From CAYLZO01 sp964387775 (lineage in GTDB: Bacteria; Chloroflexota; Anaerolineae; JAAYZQ01), in NCBI GenBank assembly GCA_964387775.1, contig CAYLZO010000055.1, positions 1 to 23,499 of the forward strand: 23,499 bases of DNA, written 5' to 3'. The notes beneath the pieces were generated by a model that did no database searches, was not told the DNA's origin, and was given only the letters and a program-made list of their open reading frames with translations. Within the stretch, counting starts at the first letter, position 1; each line of letters starts with the position of its first letter. Of the stretch, positions 13,827-21,571 are shown piece after piece. Both the position numbers and the translations under genes were made by a program.

Positions 13827-16049
13827 TTGACCCATCCACTGTACGTTGCCTTGATCTGGCACATGCACCAGCCCTATTATAAGGACGGCCAGACGGGCGA
13901 GTATCTGCTGCCCTGGGTGCGGCTCCACGCCGTGAAGGATTACCTGCACATGGCCGAGGTGCTGGCCCGGCACCCGGACGTTCACGTGACGATGAACGTC
14001 GTCCCGTCCCTGCTCGAGCAGTTGGTCGAATACGCGGACGGCCGGGCGTTGGACAGAATCCAGGCGCTGAGCCTCCGTGAGGGCTGGACGCCCGAAGAAA
14101 AAGCCTATCTCCTGGCCAACTGTTTCAGCATCCATTGGGACAATATCATCCGCCGCTATCCCCGCTATTGGCAGCTGCTCCAATTGCGCCAGCAAGCGCC
14201 CAACGAGGCCCTCCTCTTCACCGACGACTATTACCGCGATCTGGTGGCCTGGTTCAACCTGGCCTGGATCGATCCCAACTGGCTGGAGCGCGACCCGCTG
14301 CTCCGCTCGATGGTCGAAAAGGACCGGGGATTCATGGTTGAAGACGTGGCGGCCATCCTCGACAAGCATCGCGAGATCGTGGGCCAGATCCTGCCCCTCT
14401 ACCAGCAGTTGGTGGAGCGGGGCCAGCTAGAACTCGCCGTTTCCCCCTACCATCATCCCATCCTGCCCCTGGTGATGGACAATCAATACGCCCGGCGGGC
14501 CAGCCCCGGCTTGAGGTTGCCCGGCGTCCCCTTTGCCCATCCCGAGGACGCGAGCGAGCAGATCCGCCTCGCCGTCGAAGCCTATTGCCAGCACTTTGGC
14601 TGCCGGCCCCGGGGCCTGTGGCCTTCGGAAGGCGCCGTCTGCCCGGAGATGGTCTTTCGCCTGGCGGAGGAGGGCTTTACCTGGTTTGCCTCCGACGAGG
14701 CGGTGCTGGCCCTCAGCGTGGGCGAGTGGGTGCACCGCGACGGGTACGGCCACGTGACCAATCCCCGGCTGCTCTACCAGCCCTACCGCACCCACGTCGG
14801 CGACCGGCCGCCGGCCGTCGTCTTTCGCGACCGCGTCCTGTCCGACCGGGTCGGCTTTGTCTACAAGCAGTTCGAGGGCCGCGACGCGGCGAAGGATCTC
14901 ATCCATCGCCTCCACCGCATCCGCGAGAACCTGGACGACGCGCGCCGCCCCTATTTGGCGACCATCATTCTCGACGGCGAGAACTGCTGGGAGGAGTATG
15001 AGCACAACGGCGACGTCTTTTTGCACCACTTCTACCGGCGCCTGAACGAGGACCCCGACCTCAGGCCCGTGACCGTCAGCGACTACCTGGCCGAGCATCC
15101 GCCCCGCGCCGAGATCGCCAATCTCCACACCGGGTCGTGGATCAGTCACAACCTGGAGACGTGGATCGGCGAGCCGGAGCAGAACCGCGCCTGGGAGTAC
15201 CTGGCCCGCACCCGCGACCGCCTCATCGGCTGGCAGCGGGAGTACGCCCTGGCCGACGTCGAGGTGCTGGCCCGCGCCTGGGAGGCGATTTACATCGCCG
15301 AGGGCAGCGACTGGTTCTGGTGGTATTACAGCCGCAACAATTCGGAGCAGGATCGCCTCTTTGACCAGGCCTTTCGCGGCCACCTGGCCTCCGTCTATAC
15401 CACCATCGGCCTGCCGGTGCCCGACTGGCTGGAGACGCCCATCGTTGGGCTCACGGCGCCTACCCACTACCGTCCCGCCAGCGCCTACGTCACGCCCCAC
15501 CTCTCGGCGCCCGAAGGCGTCTCGCTGGAATGGACCGGGGCCGGCTATCTCGACCCCCTCCCTTCGACGGGCGCGATGCAGCAGGGGTATACCGTCCTGC
15601 AACGGCTCTACTACGGCTATAACCCCGCAGACCTCTTTTTGCGGCTGGAGCTGAACGAGCCGCTGCTGCCCTACCGCGTCGCCTTTTACCTGGCCGTGCC
15701 CGGACGGCGCAAGCTCAACCGGCGGGTGCGCTTTGCCGACACCAATCCGGCCCTGGAGCTGAGCAACGTGGGCCTGGCCTGGGAGATCTGGGTCGAGCCC
15801 GCGTCGACCGGTCGCCCCGAAACGGTGCTCAACCAGGCCGACGGCCAGGAGGTCTGGCGTCAGGTCAAGACGCTGTCCACCGTGGCCGTGGGCGAGCGGG
15901 CGGTCGAGCTGGCCGTCTCCCTCGATGGGCTGGGCCTGCGCCTGGGCGACGCCGTCGAGCTGGTGGCAACCGTGGTCCGCGACGACGTTTTGGTCGAGGC
16001 CCTGCCCGCCTCCGATACGCTCAGCTTCAGCCTCCGCTCGATGTCTTGA
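13827..16049 (+). CDS. Glycoside hydrolase family 57 (amylopullulanase/alpha-amylase-like)
   Basis: GH57 enzymes are retaining hydrolases or transferases acting on alpha-glucans such as starch and glycogen. The 740-residue protein shows the family's conserved regions: LIWHMHQPYY at residues 10-19, an internal VSPYHHPILPL, GLWPSEGAVCPEM with candidate nucleophile Glu268, WFASDEAVLA with candidate acid/base Asp290, and DGENCWEEY at 383-391. A GSDWFWWY motif lies in the helical region, and a beta-sandwich-like tail fills about residues 555-740. The start is TTG at 13827 after GGAGGGAGA; the next in-frame ATG lies inside HMHQP, so it cannot be the start. No signal peptide is visible, so it is probably cytoplasmic and concerned with storage glucan. 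The exact specificity cannot be told from sequence. Confidence 0.9.
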   Translation: MTHPLYVALIWHMHQPYYKDGQTGEYLLPWVRLHAVKDYLHMAEVLARHPDVHVTMNVVPSLLEQLVEYADGRALDRIQALSLREGWTPEEKAYLLANCFSIHWDNIIRRYPRYWQLLQLRQQAPNEALLFTDDYYRDLVAWFNLAWIDPNWLERDPLLRSMVEKDRGFMVEDVAAILDKHREIVGQILPLYQQLVERGQLELAVSPYHHPILPLVMDNQYARRASPGLRLPGVPFAHPEDASEQIRLAVEAYCQHFGCRPRGLWPSEGAVCPEMVFRLAEEGFTWFASDEAVLALSVGEWVHRDGYGHVTNPRLLYQPYRTHVGDRPPAVVFRDRVLSDRVGFVYKQFEGRDAAKDLIHRLHRIRENLDDARRPYLATIILDGENCWEEYEHNGDVFLHHFYRRLNEDPDLRPVTVSDYLAEHPPRAEIANLHTGSWISHNLETWIGEPEQNRAWEYLARTRDRLIGWQREYALADVEVLARAWEAIYIAEGSDWFWWYYSRNNSEQDRLFDQAFRGHLASVYTTIGLPVPDWLETPIVGLTAPTHYRPASAYVTPHLSAPEGVSLEWTGAGYLDPLPSTGAMQQGYTVLQRLYYGYNPADLFLRLELNEPLLPYRVAFYLAVPGRRKLNRRVRFADTNPALELSNVGLAWEIWVEPASTGRPETVLNQADGQEVWRQVKTLSTVAVGERAVELAVSLDGLGLRLGDAVELVATVVRDDVLVEALPASDTLSFSLRSMS

Positions 16050-16077
16050 ATCTCGTCTTGAGGCTTTCTGCCCCAAC

Positions 16078-16106
16078 TTGCCGTTCGTGGCGTTGTATGT
16101 TATCAT
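16078..16106 (+). promoter_or_regulatory. Possible promoter of the GT39 gene
   Basis: TTGCCG (16078-16083), exactly 17 bases, TATCAT (16101-16106), 35 bases before the chosen TTG start at 16141 and 29 bases after the GH57 stop. Confidence 0.5.
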
Positions 16107-16140
16107 TGCGCCGATTCCAACGTGGGAGAAACAGCGCCTT

Positions 16141-19077
16141 TTGAAGGATCGACTGTCACTCGTCAGTTTCATAGGGCTCGTGTTGATTATCTTGTTGGCC
16201 CTGGGCCTGCGCCTCTACCGGCTCGACGCCCAAAGCCTGTGGTACGACGAGGCATTTAGCGTCTACCTGGCCCGCATGGACCTGGCCGAGATCACGGCCC
16301 GCACCGCCGCCGACGTCCAGCCGCCCCTCTACTACTACCTGCTCCACGGCTGGATCACGCTCTTTGGCGAGGGAGAGGCCGTGTTGCGCGGGCTCTCGCT
16401 GCTCTTCGGCGTGCTGACCGTGCCCCTGATCTACCTCGTCGGCCGGCAGCTCTTCCGCAGCCGGCTGGCGGGCGTTTTGGCCGCCCTCCTCGTGGCCGTT
16501 TCGCCCCTGCACCTGTGGTACGGCCAGGAATTGCGCATGTACACGCTGCTGACCTTTCTCTGCTTGCTCTCCAGCTACTTTTTGTTGCTGCGGGTGGGCC
16601 GCACGTCCCCCCTCACCCCGCCCGCTGCGCGGCCACCCCTCTCCCCCCGGGGGGAGAGGGGGAGTGACTCCCCTCTCCCCCCGGGGGGAGAGGGGCCGGG
16701 GGTGAGGGGGGTGAGGGGGGATCTGATCCTCTGGCTGGCGTTCACCGCCACCAACGTCGCCGCCCTCTACACCCACTACTTTGCCCTTTTCGTCCTCGTC
16801 TTCCAGGCCGCGTACCTGGTCTTTGTCTGGCTGAGCCGCGAGCCCCGCCCGGCGCGGCTCCTACTCGGCGGGCTGGCCTCGGGCCTGTTGACCCTGCTGG
16901 CCTACCTGCCCTGGCTGCCCCACCTCGTCACCCGCTACGGCGCCGACGTCAGCTACCTGCCCGGCCAGCTCAAGCTCGACGAGATCCTGGTGGACATTGC
17001 CGTCTTTTTCGTCGGTGGAGAGTCGGTCTCTGAGACGATCGGCCTGGCCCTGGCCGCCGGCGTAGCCGTCATCCTGGCCCTCTGCCTCCTCGCACTCTGG
17101 CAGTGGCCTGCCCGTCCAAATCCCCGGCCCCCTGGTTCCCTGATTTCCCGGTTCCCTGCTTTCCCGATTCCCTTCCTCCTCCTCTACCTCCTCCTCCCGC
17201 CGGTCCTCATCCTCATCGTCTCCTACAACGCGCCCAAGTTCAACGCCCGCTACGTCATGGTCTCCCATCCGGCGCTGTTGCTGCTCCTGGCTGGGGGCCT
17301 GACCGCCCTCTGGCAGCGCAGGGGCGGGGTTCTGGGCAACGTCCTGCGCGCCGCCGCCGTGGGCTTTGCCCTGATTTTCCTGCTGGGCGCAGCGGCTTAC
17401 GCCGACTATAACGCCTACACCCGCCCTGACTTTGCCCGGGCGGATTTTCGGGGTGCGGCCCGCTACGTGCGCAAGCACATCGAACCCGACGAGACGGTGA
17501 TCCTCGTCTCCGGTCACCTCTTCCCGGTCTTTGACCTCTATGCGCCCAACCTCGACCGCCACTTGTTGCCCGACAGCCCCACGCTGGACACCACGCAGAC
17601 CCTGGACTACTCGGTCGCCGGCGACCTCAACCGCTGGCTTGACGGCAAGCGCGGTGTGTGGCTGGTCCTCTGGCAGGACGGGGTGGTCGATCCCGTGGGC
17701 TACCTGGCGTCGATGTTGGCCGACGTGGGCCAGGAGCAGCCCGTGGACCGGACCTTCACCCAGGTGGAGCTGCGCCACTACCACTTGCCCGCCGGCGCTC
17801 ACTTTGCCAGCGAGCCCCAGATCCCCCACCCGGCGGCCTTTAACTTTGGGGACAAACTCAAACTGCTGGGCTACGAGCAATCGGGCGAGCAGCAGGTGAC
17901 CCTCTTCTGGCAAGCGCTGCAATCTCTGGACGCGGACTATCGTGTCTCGATCATCCTGCGCGACACGGCCGACCAGGCCTGGGGCCGCTGGGACGGCCGG
18001 CCCAGCGACTATGACTATCCCACGACCCGCTGGCGAGCGGGCCAGATCGTCCCCGGCCGCTACGACCTCATCCCCCTGCCCGGCACGCCGCCCGGCGACT
18101 ATGGCCTCGACGTGGGCGTCTACACCGAGGCGGAGCCCGTCGGCCTGGACGTGCTGGACCCGGCCGGGGCGCCCCTGGGCAAGCGGGCGGTGCTGGGTGC
18201 GGTCCGGCTGGCCGTGCCCGCCGTCACCCCCGACGAGATCGAGGTGCCGCATCCCTTGCAGGCCGACATCGGTGGCGGCCTGCACCTCATCGGCCGGGAT
18301 CTGAACCGGGCCGAGGCCCAGCCCGGCGACCGCCTGGTGCTGACCCTTTTCTGGTCGGTGGTTGACCCGCCTCAGGGCGACTATCGCCTGCGCCTCGTCG
18401 TCAACGACGCGGCGGGCCAAATCCTGGAGGCCGGCACCTTCCCTCCCACCAACTTTTGGCATCCGACCAGCATCTGGCTGCCGGGGCAGGCCTGGCGAGG
18501 ACAGAGCACCTTCCGCCTGCCCATCTGGACCCAGCCCGGCGAGGCCCGCCTCTCGGCGCAATTACTGGCGCCCGGTGGCGAGGCCCTGGGGCCTGCCGCC
18601 GGCGTGGCCCCGTTGCGCGTGCTGCCGACCACGCGAGTGTTCACCCCGCCCGAGCCCCAGGCGCCGCGCCTGGCCAACTTTGGCGACCGCATCACGCTTT
18701 TGGGCGCCGACCTGGGGCCTGGGCCTGTGTCGCCCGGCGGTGCGCTGCGCGTGACCCTCTACTGGCAGGCCCAGGTGGAGATGGACGTCCCCTACACCGT
18801 CTTTGTCCACCTGCTGGGCGCCGATGGCCGGGTGGTGGCCGGCCACGACAGCCAGCCCGGTGACGGCGCACGGCCCACCACCGGCTGGGTGCCGGGCGAG
18901 TTCGTGGCCGATACCCACCAGGTCCCCATCCCCGCCGACCTGCCGCCGGGCGACTATATCGTCGAGGTGGGCCTTTACGATGCCGGCGCGCCCAACTTCC
19001 CCCGCCTGCCGGTCTTGGACGAGGAAGGCCGGAGCGAAACGGACCGCGTGATCTTTGGACCGGTGCAGGTGAGATAA
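16141..19077 (+). CDS. GT39-like membrane glycosyltransferase with three C-terminal beta modules
   Basis: Proteins of this family use a lipid-linked sugar to glycosylate proteins or lipids at the outer membrane face. At 978 residues it is about twice the usual size. The N-terminal half has many membrane helices. It also has the GT39 landmarks RLYRLDAQSLWYDEAFSVY near residues 20-40 (with the acidic DE pair) and QPPLYYYLLHGW near 60-72. From about 567 the tail is soluble and beta-rich, with three modules starting near residues 567, 710 and 846. Each opens with a GD.L.LLG-like strand and ends near a PPGDY..VGVY or similar strand. I chose TTG 16141 (GGGAGAA upstream); the frame is open to 15925 but would overlap GH57 and the promoter. 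Two repeat elements interrupt the coding region in frame, at about residues 156-193 and 332-344. Confidence 0.82.
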   Translation: MKDRLSLVSFIGLVLIILLALGLRLYRLDAQSLWYDEAFSVYLARMDLAEITARTAADVQPPLYYYLLHGWITLFGEGEAVLRGLSLLFGVLTVPLIYLVGRQLFRSRLAGVLAALLVAVSPLHLWYGQELRMYTLLTFLCLLSSYFLLLRVGRTSPLTPPAARPPLSPRGERGSDSPLPPGGEGPGVRGVRGDLILWLAFTATNVAALYTHYFALFVLVFQAAYLVFVWLSREPRPARLLLGGLASGLLTLLAYLPWLPHLVTRYGADVSYLPGQLKLDEILVDIAVFFVGGESVSETIGLALAAGVAVILALCLLALWQWPARPNPRPPGSLISRFPAFPIPFLLLYLLLPPVLILIVSYNAPKFNARYVMVSHPALLLLLAGGLTALWQRRGGVLGNVLRAAAVGFALIFLLGAAAYADYNAYTRPDFARADFRGAARYVRKHIEPDETVILVSGHLFPVFDLYAPNLDRHLLPDSPTLDTTQTLDYSVAGDLNRWLDGKRGVWLVLWQDGVVDPVGYLASMLADVGQEQPVDRTFTQVELRHYHLPAGAHFASEPQIPHPAAFNFGDKLKLLGYEQSGEQQVTLFWQALQSLDADYRVSIILRDTADQAWGRWDGRPSDYDYPTTRWRAGQIVPGRYDLIPLPGTPPGDYGLDVGVYTEAEPVGLDVLDPAGAPLGKRAVLGAVRLAVPAVTPDEIEVPHPLQADIGGGLHLIGRDLNRAEAQPGDRLVLTLFWSVVDPPQGDYRLRLVVNDAAGQILEAGTFPPTNFWHPTSIWLPGQAWRGQSTFRLPIWTQPGEARLSAQLLAPGGEALGPAAGVAPLRVLPTTRVFTPPEPQAPRLANFGDRITLLGADLGPGPVSPGGALRVTLYWQAQVEMDVPYTVFVHLLGADGRVVAGHDSQPGDGARPTTGWVPGEFVADTHQVPIPADLPPGDYIVEVGLYDAGAPNFPRLPVLDEEGRSETDRVIFGPVQVR
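16607..16720. repeat. GC-rich palindromic repeat element inserted in frame in the GT39 gene
   Basis: Two identical 26-bp perfect palindromes (half-site CCCCTCTCCCCCC) lie at 16636-16661 and 16670-16695. They are flanked by an outer inverted pair, CCCCCCTCACCCC (16607-16619) and GGGGTGAGGGGGG (16699-16711). The coding frame reads through as a Pro/Gly/Arg-rich loop (such as PLSPRGERG and LPPGGEG) between two membrane segments. Peptides of this kind are familiar as translated intergenic repeats in GC-rich Chloroflexota-type and other genomes. This is from memory, not a search. Confidence 0.8.
17134..17172. repeat. In-frame tandem 16-mer repeat in the GT39 gene
   Basis: GGTTCCCTGATTTCCC (17134-17149) is followed directly by GGTTCCCTGCTTTCCC (17150-17165), differing at one base, then GATTCCC. 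It encodes a Ser/Arg/Phe/Pro stretch between two hydrophobic segments and looks like a second intergenic-type repeat captured inside the gene. Confidence 0.6.
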
Positions 19078-19096
19078 ACGGTACTCTGGTCTAAAC

Positions 19097-19124
19097 TTGA
19101 CAAATGCTCCGTTCTCGATAAAAT
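19097..19124 (+). promoter_or_regulatory. Promoter of the ABC exporter operon
   Basis: Perfect TTGACA (19097-19102), 16 bases, TAAAAT (19119-19124), giving a leader of about 115 bases before the ATPase start at 19248. I see no clear structure in that leader. Confidence 0.65.
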
Positions 19125-19247
19125 CTGCCCCGAGATTGGCTTTGCCTCGCTTTCCGACTGCGAAAGAAGTAGGGCCGGTGATGATGGGGGTAGATCCTCG
19201 CGTTATCACTTGCCGTTTACCACTCTCAGAGGAGAAAGGAAACGAAC

Positions 19248-20198
19248 ATGACCGCCATCGTGAACGTGCAAGACCTCGTCAAGCGCTACGAGCCCGAGGG
19301 CATCCTGGCCGTAGCCGGTGTTTCTTTCGAGATCGAGGAAGGGGAGATTTTCAGCCTCCTGGGTCCCAACGGCGCGGGCAAGACGACGATGATTTCCATG
19401 CTCAGTTGTTTGCTCCAGCCGACCAGCGGCGACGCCTACGTCGACGGTCATTCCATCGTGGACGATTCGATGGCCGTGCGGCGGACCATCGGCGTGGTGC
19501 CCCAGGAGATCGCCCTCTATGAGACCCTCAGTGCCCGCGAGAATCTCAAATTCTGGGGGCAGATGTACGACATGGGCGGCCGGGACCTGGACCGCCGGAT
19601 GGACGAGGTGCTGGAGATCGTCGGCTTGACGGACCGGGGCGGCGACAAGGTCGAGACCTACTCCGGCGGGATGAAGCGGCGGATCAACATCGGTGTGGGG
19701 CTGCTCCACGAGCCGCGCCTCATTTTCATGGACGAGCCGACGGTGGGCATCGACCCCCAGAGCCGGCGCAACATCCTCGACACGGTCAAGGAGCTGAACC
19801 GCCAGGGCATGACCGTGCTCTACACCACCCACTACATGGAAGAAGCCCAGGAGCTGTCGGACCGGGTGGGCATCATCGACCACGGCGAGCTGATCGCCCT
19901 GGGCAACCAAAAAGAGCTGACGCAGATGGTGGGTGAAAACGAGACACTGCGCCTGCACCTGGGCGAGGGCCAGGTGGCCGAGCCCCTGGTCGAGGCGCTG
20001 CGGTCGCTGCCCGACGCCGTCCAGGTCTCGGCGGCCGACAGTCAGGTGGTGCTCATCGTCCCCGAGGCGGAGGATGCTCTGCCAGGGGCCATCGGCAAAG
20101 CCAACGAACTCGGTGTGCGCGTCCGCCGCGTAGACATCGAGGAGCCGAACCTGGAGGCGGTGTTTTTGCACCTGACCGGCCGGGCGCTGCGGGACTAG
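19248..20198 (+). CDS. ABC-2 type exporter, ATP-binding subunit (DrrA/NatA-like)
   Basis: Cytoplasmic ATPase that powers a membrane exporter. The 316-residue protein has Walker A GPNGAGKTT at about residues 39-47, Q-loop VVPQEIALYE near 84, signature YSGGMKRR near 139, Walker B LIFMDEPTVGIDPQ near 160, and the H-loop TTHYMEEAQ. A C-terminal extension of about 90 residues is typical of DrrA-type drug or antibiotic exporters. AGAGGAGAAAGGA precedes the ATG. The two permease genes that follow make a complete heterodimeric transporter. The substrate cannot be read from sequence; lipids, drugs, Na+ or peptides are all known for this family. Confidence 0.93.
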   Translation: MTAIVNVQDLVKRYEPEGILAVAGVSFEIEEGEIFSLLGPNGAGKTTMISMLSCLLQPTSGDAYVDGHSIVDDSMAVRRTIGVVPQEIALYETLSARENLKFWGQMYDMGGRDLDRRMDEVLEIVGLTDRGGDKVETYSGGMKRRINIGVGLLHEPRLIFMDEPTVGIDPQSRRNILDTVKELNRQGMTVLYTTHYMEEAQELSDRVGIIDHGELIALGNQKELTQMVGENETLRLHLGEGQVAEPLVEALRSLPDAVQVSAADSQVVLIVPEAEDALPGAIGKANELGVRVRRVDIEEPNLEAVFLHLTGRALRD

Positions 20199-20266
20199 GT
20201 ATCAGGAATCGGGTATCCGGTACCAGGTATCAGGGCAACCCGATACCCGATAGCCGATTCCCGCCC
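20199..20266. repeat. Intergenic repeat of GGTATC/CCGATACC words inside the ABC operon
   Basis: The 81-base gap between the ATPase and first permease is made of near-repeats of GGTATC, GGAATC and GGGTATC and their complements. GGAATCGG (20205-20212) pairs with CCGATTCC (20254-20261), so the whole can fold as a long imperfect hairpin. No T tract follows, and AAGGAG of the permease begins at 20268, directly after it. Confidence 0.6.
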
Positions 20267-20279
20267 CAAGGAGACCACC

Positions 20280-21548
20280 ATGAAAAAAGTGACAAATATC
20301 GCCTGGAAAGACCTCCTGATCACCTTCCGCGATCCGACGGCGCTGGTGCTGATGCTGGGCACGCCCTTTCTGCTGACCCTGGCCATCGCCTTTGCCTTTG
20401 GCGGGCTGACCGGCGGGGGGACGGGCGGCACCGGGCTCCAAAATGTCCCGGTCGTCGTGGTCAACCAAGACGCGGGCCAATTCGGCGAGATGCTGGTCGA
20501 GATCCTTCAGTCTGAAGACTTGGCAGACCTTCTGGAGCCGACCCTGGCCGACGACCCGGAGGCGGCCCGCGCCGCCGTAGACGACGGCGAGTCGGCTGCT
20601 GCCGTGATCATCCCCCGGGATTTCTCGGAGAGCATCTTGCCTTCGGGCCTCGCGCAGGGCGATTTCTCGGGCGCGACCGGCGGTGAGCCGACCGTGGTCG
20701 AGGTCTATTCGGATCCAACGGCGCCCATCAGCGCCGGCATCGTGCGCAGTATCGTGGACGGCTTTCTCAGCCGGGTGGCGGCCGGTATGGCGGGCGGGGA
20801 GGTGTCCATCACCCAGCTCATTGCCAATGGCTTGATCTCGCCGCAACAAGCCACAGAGCTAGGCCAAGAGATCGGTGAGCGGGCGGGTGCCAAAGCCGCA
20901 GAATCTCAGTTGGTCGTCGTCGAGGACCAGACTACCGAGGGCGGCGGAAACGGCTTCAACTGGATGGGCTACATGGCCCCCAGCATGGCCATCATGTTTT
21001 TGATGTTCACCGTCACGGCCGGGGGCCGCAGCATCCTGGCCGAGCGCGACGAGGGCACGCTGCCCCGGATGCTGGTCTCGCCGACGTCGGCAGCCCAGGT
21101 GCTGGGCGGCAAAGTGTTCGGCGTCTATCTCACCGGTCTGGCCCAGATTATCATCCTCGTCGCGGCCAGCGGGCTGCTGTTTGGCGTGCGCTGGGGAGAC
21201 CTGGGTGGGGTCGTGTTGCTGACGCTGGCCCTGGTCGCCGGCGCCACCAGTTGGGGCCTGCTCATCGCCGCTTTTGCCCGCACGCCGGGCCAGGCCAACG
21301 CCGTGGGCACGGCCATCGCCCTCATCTTTGCCGCCGCTGCGGGCAACTTTGTGCCGCGCCAGTCGCTGCCCGAGTGGCTACAGGTCGCCAGCTACGTCTC
21401 GCCCAACGCCTGGGGCCTGGAGGGCTTTAGTGAGTTGGCTGCCGAGGGTGCCCTGGCCGACATCGTGGTGCCCATCGTGGCCCTGTTGGCCATGACGGTG
21501 GTCCTCTTTGCCGTCGCCACCGTGGGCTTTCGCCGCCAGTATGCCTGA
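20280..21548 (+). CDS. ABC-2 type exporter permease, first subunit
   Basis: Membrane subunit of the exporter served by the ATPase upstream. The 422-residue protein has one N-terminal membrane helix (about residues 21-40), a large extracytoplasmic domain (about 45-220; VVVVNQDAGQFGEM near its start is typical of YhgE/ABC2_membrane_3 proteins), and a block of five or six helices to the end. DEGTLPRMLVSPTS, the cytoplasmic coupling helix motif typical of ABC-2 permeases, lies near residue 257. AAGGAG stands 6 bases before the ATG. It is paired with a second, diverged permease 23 bases downstream, indicating a heterodimer. Confidence 0.92.
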   Translation: MKKVTNIAWKDLLITFRDPTALVLMLGTPFLLTLAIAFAFGGLTGGGTGGTGLQNVPVVVVNQDAGQFGEMLVEILQSEDLADLLEPTLADDPEAARAAVDDGESAAAVIIPRDFSESILPSGLAQGDFSGATGGEPTVVEVYSDPTAPISAGIVRSIVDGFLSRVAAGMAGGEVSITQLIANGLISPQQATELGQEIGERAGAKAAESQLVVVEDQTTEGGGNGFNWMGYMAPSMAIMFLMFTVTAGGRSILAERDEGTLPRMLVSPTSAAQVLGGKVFGVYLTGLAQIIILVAASGLLFGVRWGDLGGVVLLTLALVAGATSWGLLIAAFARTPGQANAVGTAIALIFAAAAGNFVPRQSLPEWLQVASYVSPNAWGLEGFSELAAEGALADIVVPIVALLAMTVVLFAVATVGFRRQYA

Positions 21549-21571
21549 GTGAGCGTAAGAAGGAGCACGCT

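Noticed and set aside
15925..16140. Longer N-terminus for the GT39 protein
   Set aside because: It would overlap the end of the GH57 gene in another frame and the likely promoter; family similarity begins after 16141.
14427..16172. 581-codon open frame on the minus strand opposite GH57
   Set aside because: Its product is a His/Gly/Arg/Val/Asp-rich low-information sequence with no motif, typical of the shadow of a high-GC gene; GH57 motifs on the plus strand are clear.
16607..16720. CRISPR-like or tandem repeat array
   Set aside because: Only two palindrome copies 8 bases apart, with no unique spacers; it is a palindromic repeat element within a gene.
16861..18561. 566-codon open frame on the minus strand opposite the GT39 gene
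   Set aside because: Shadow frame in GC-rich DNA with no recognisable domain and no suitable start region.
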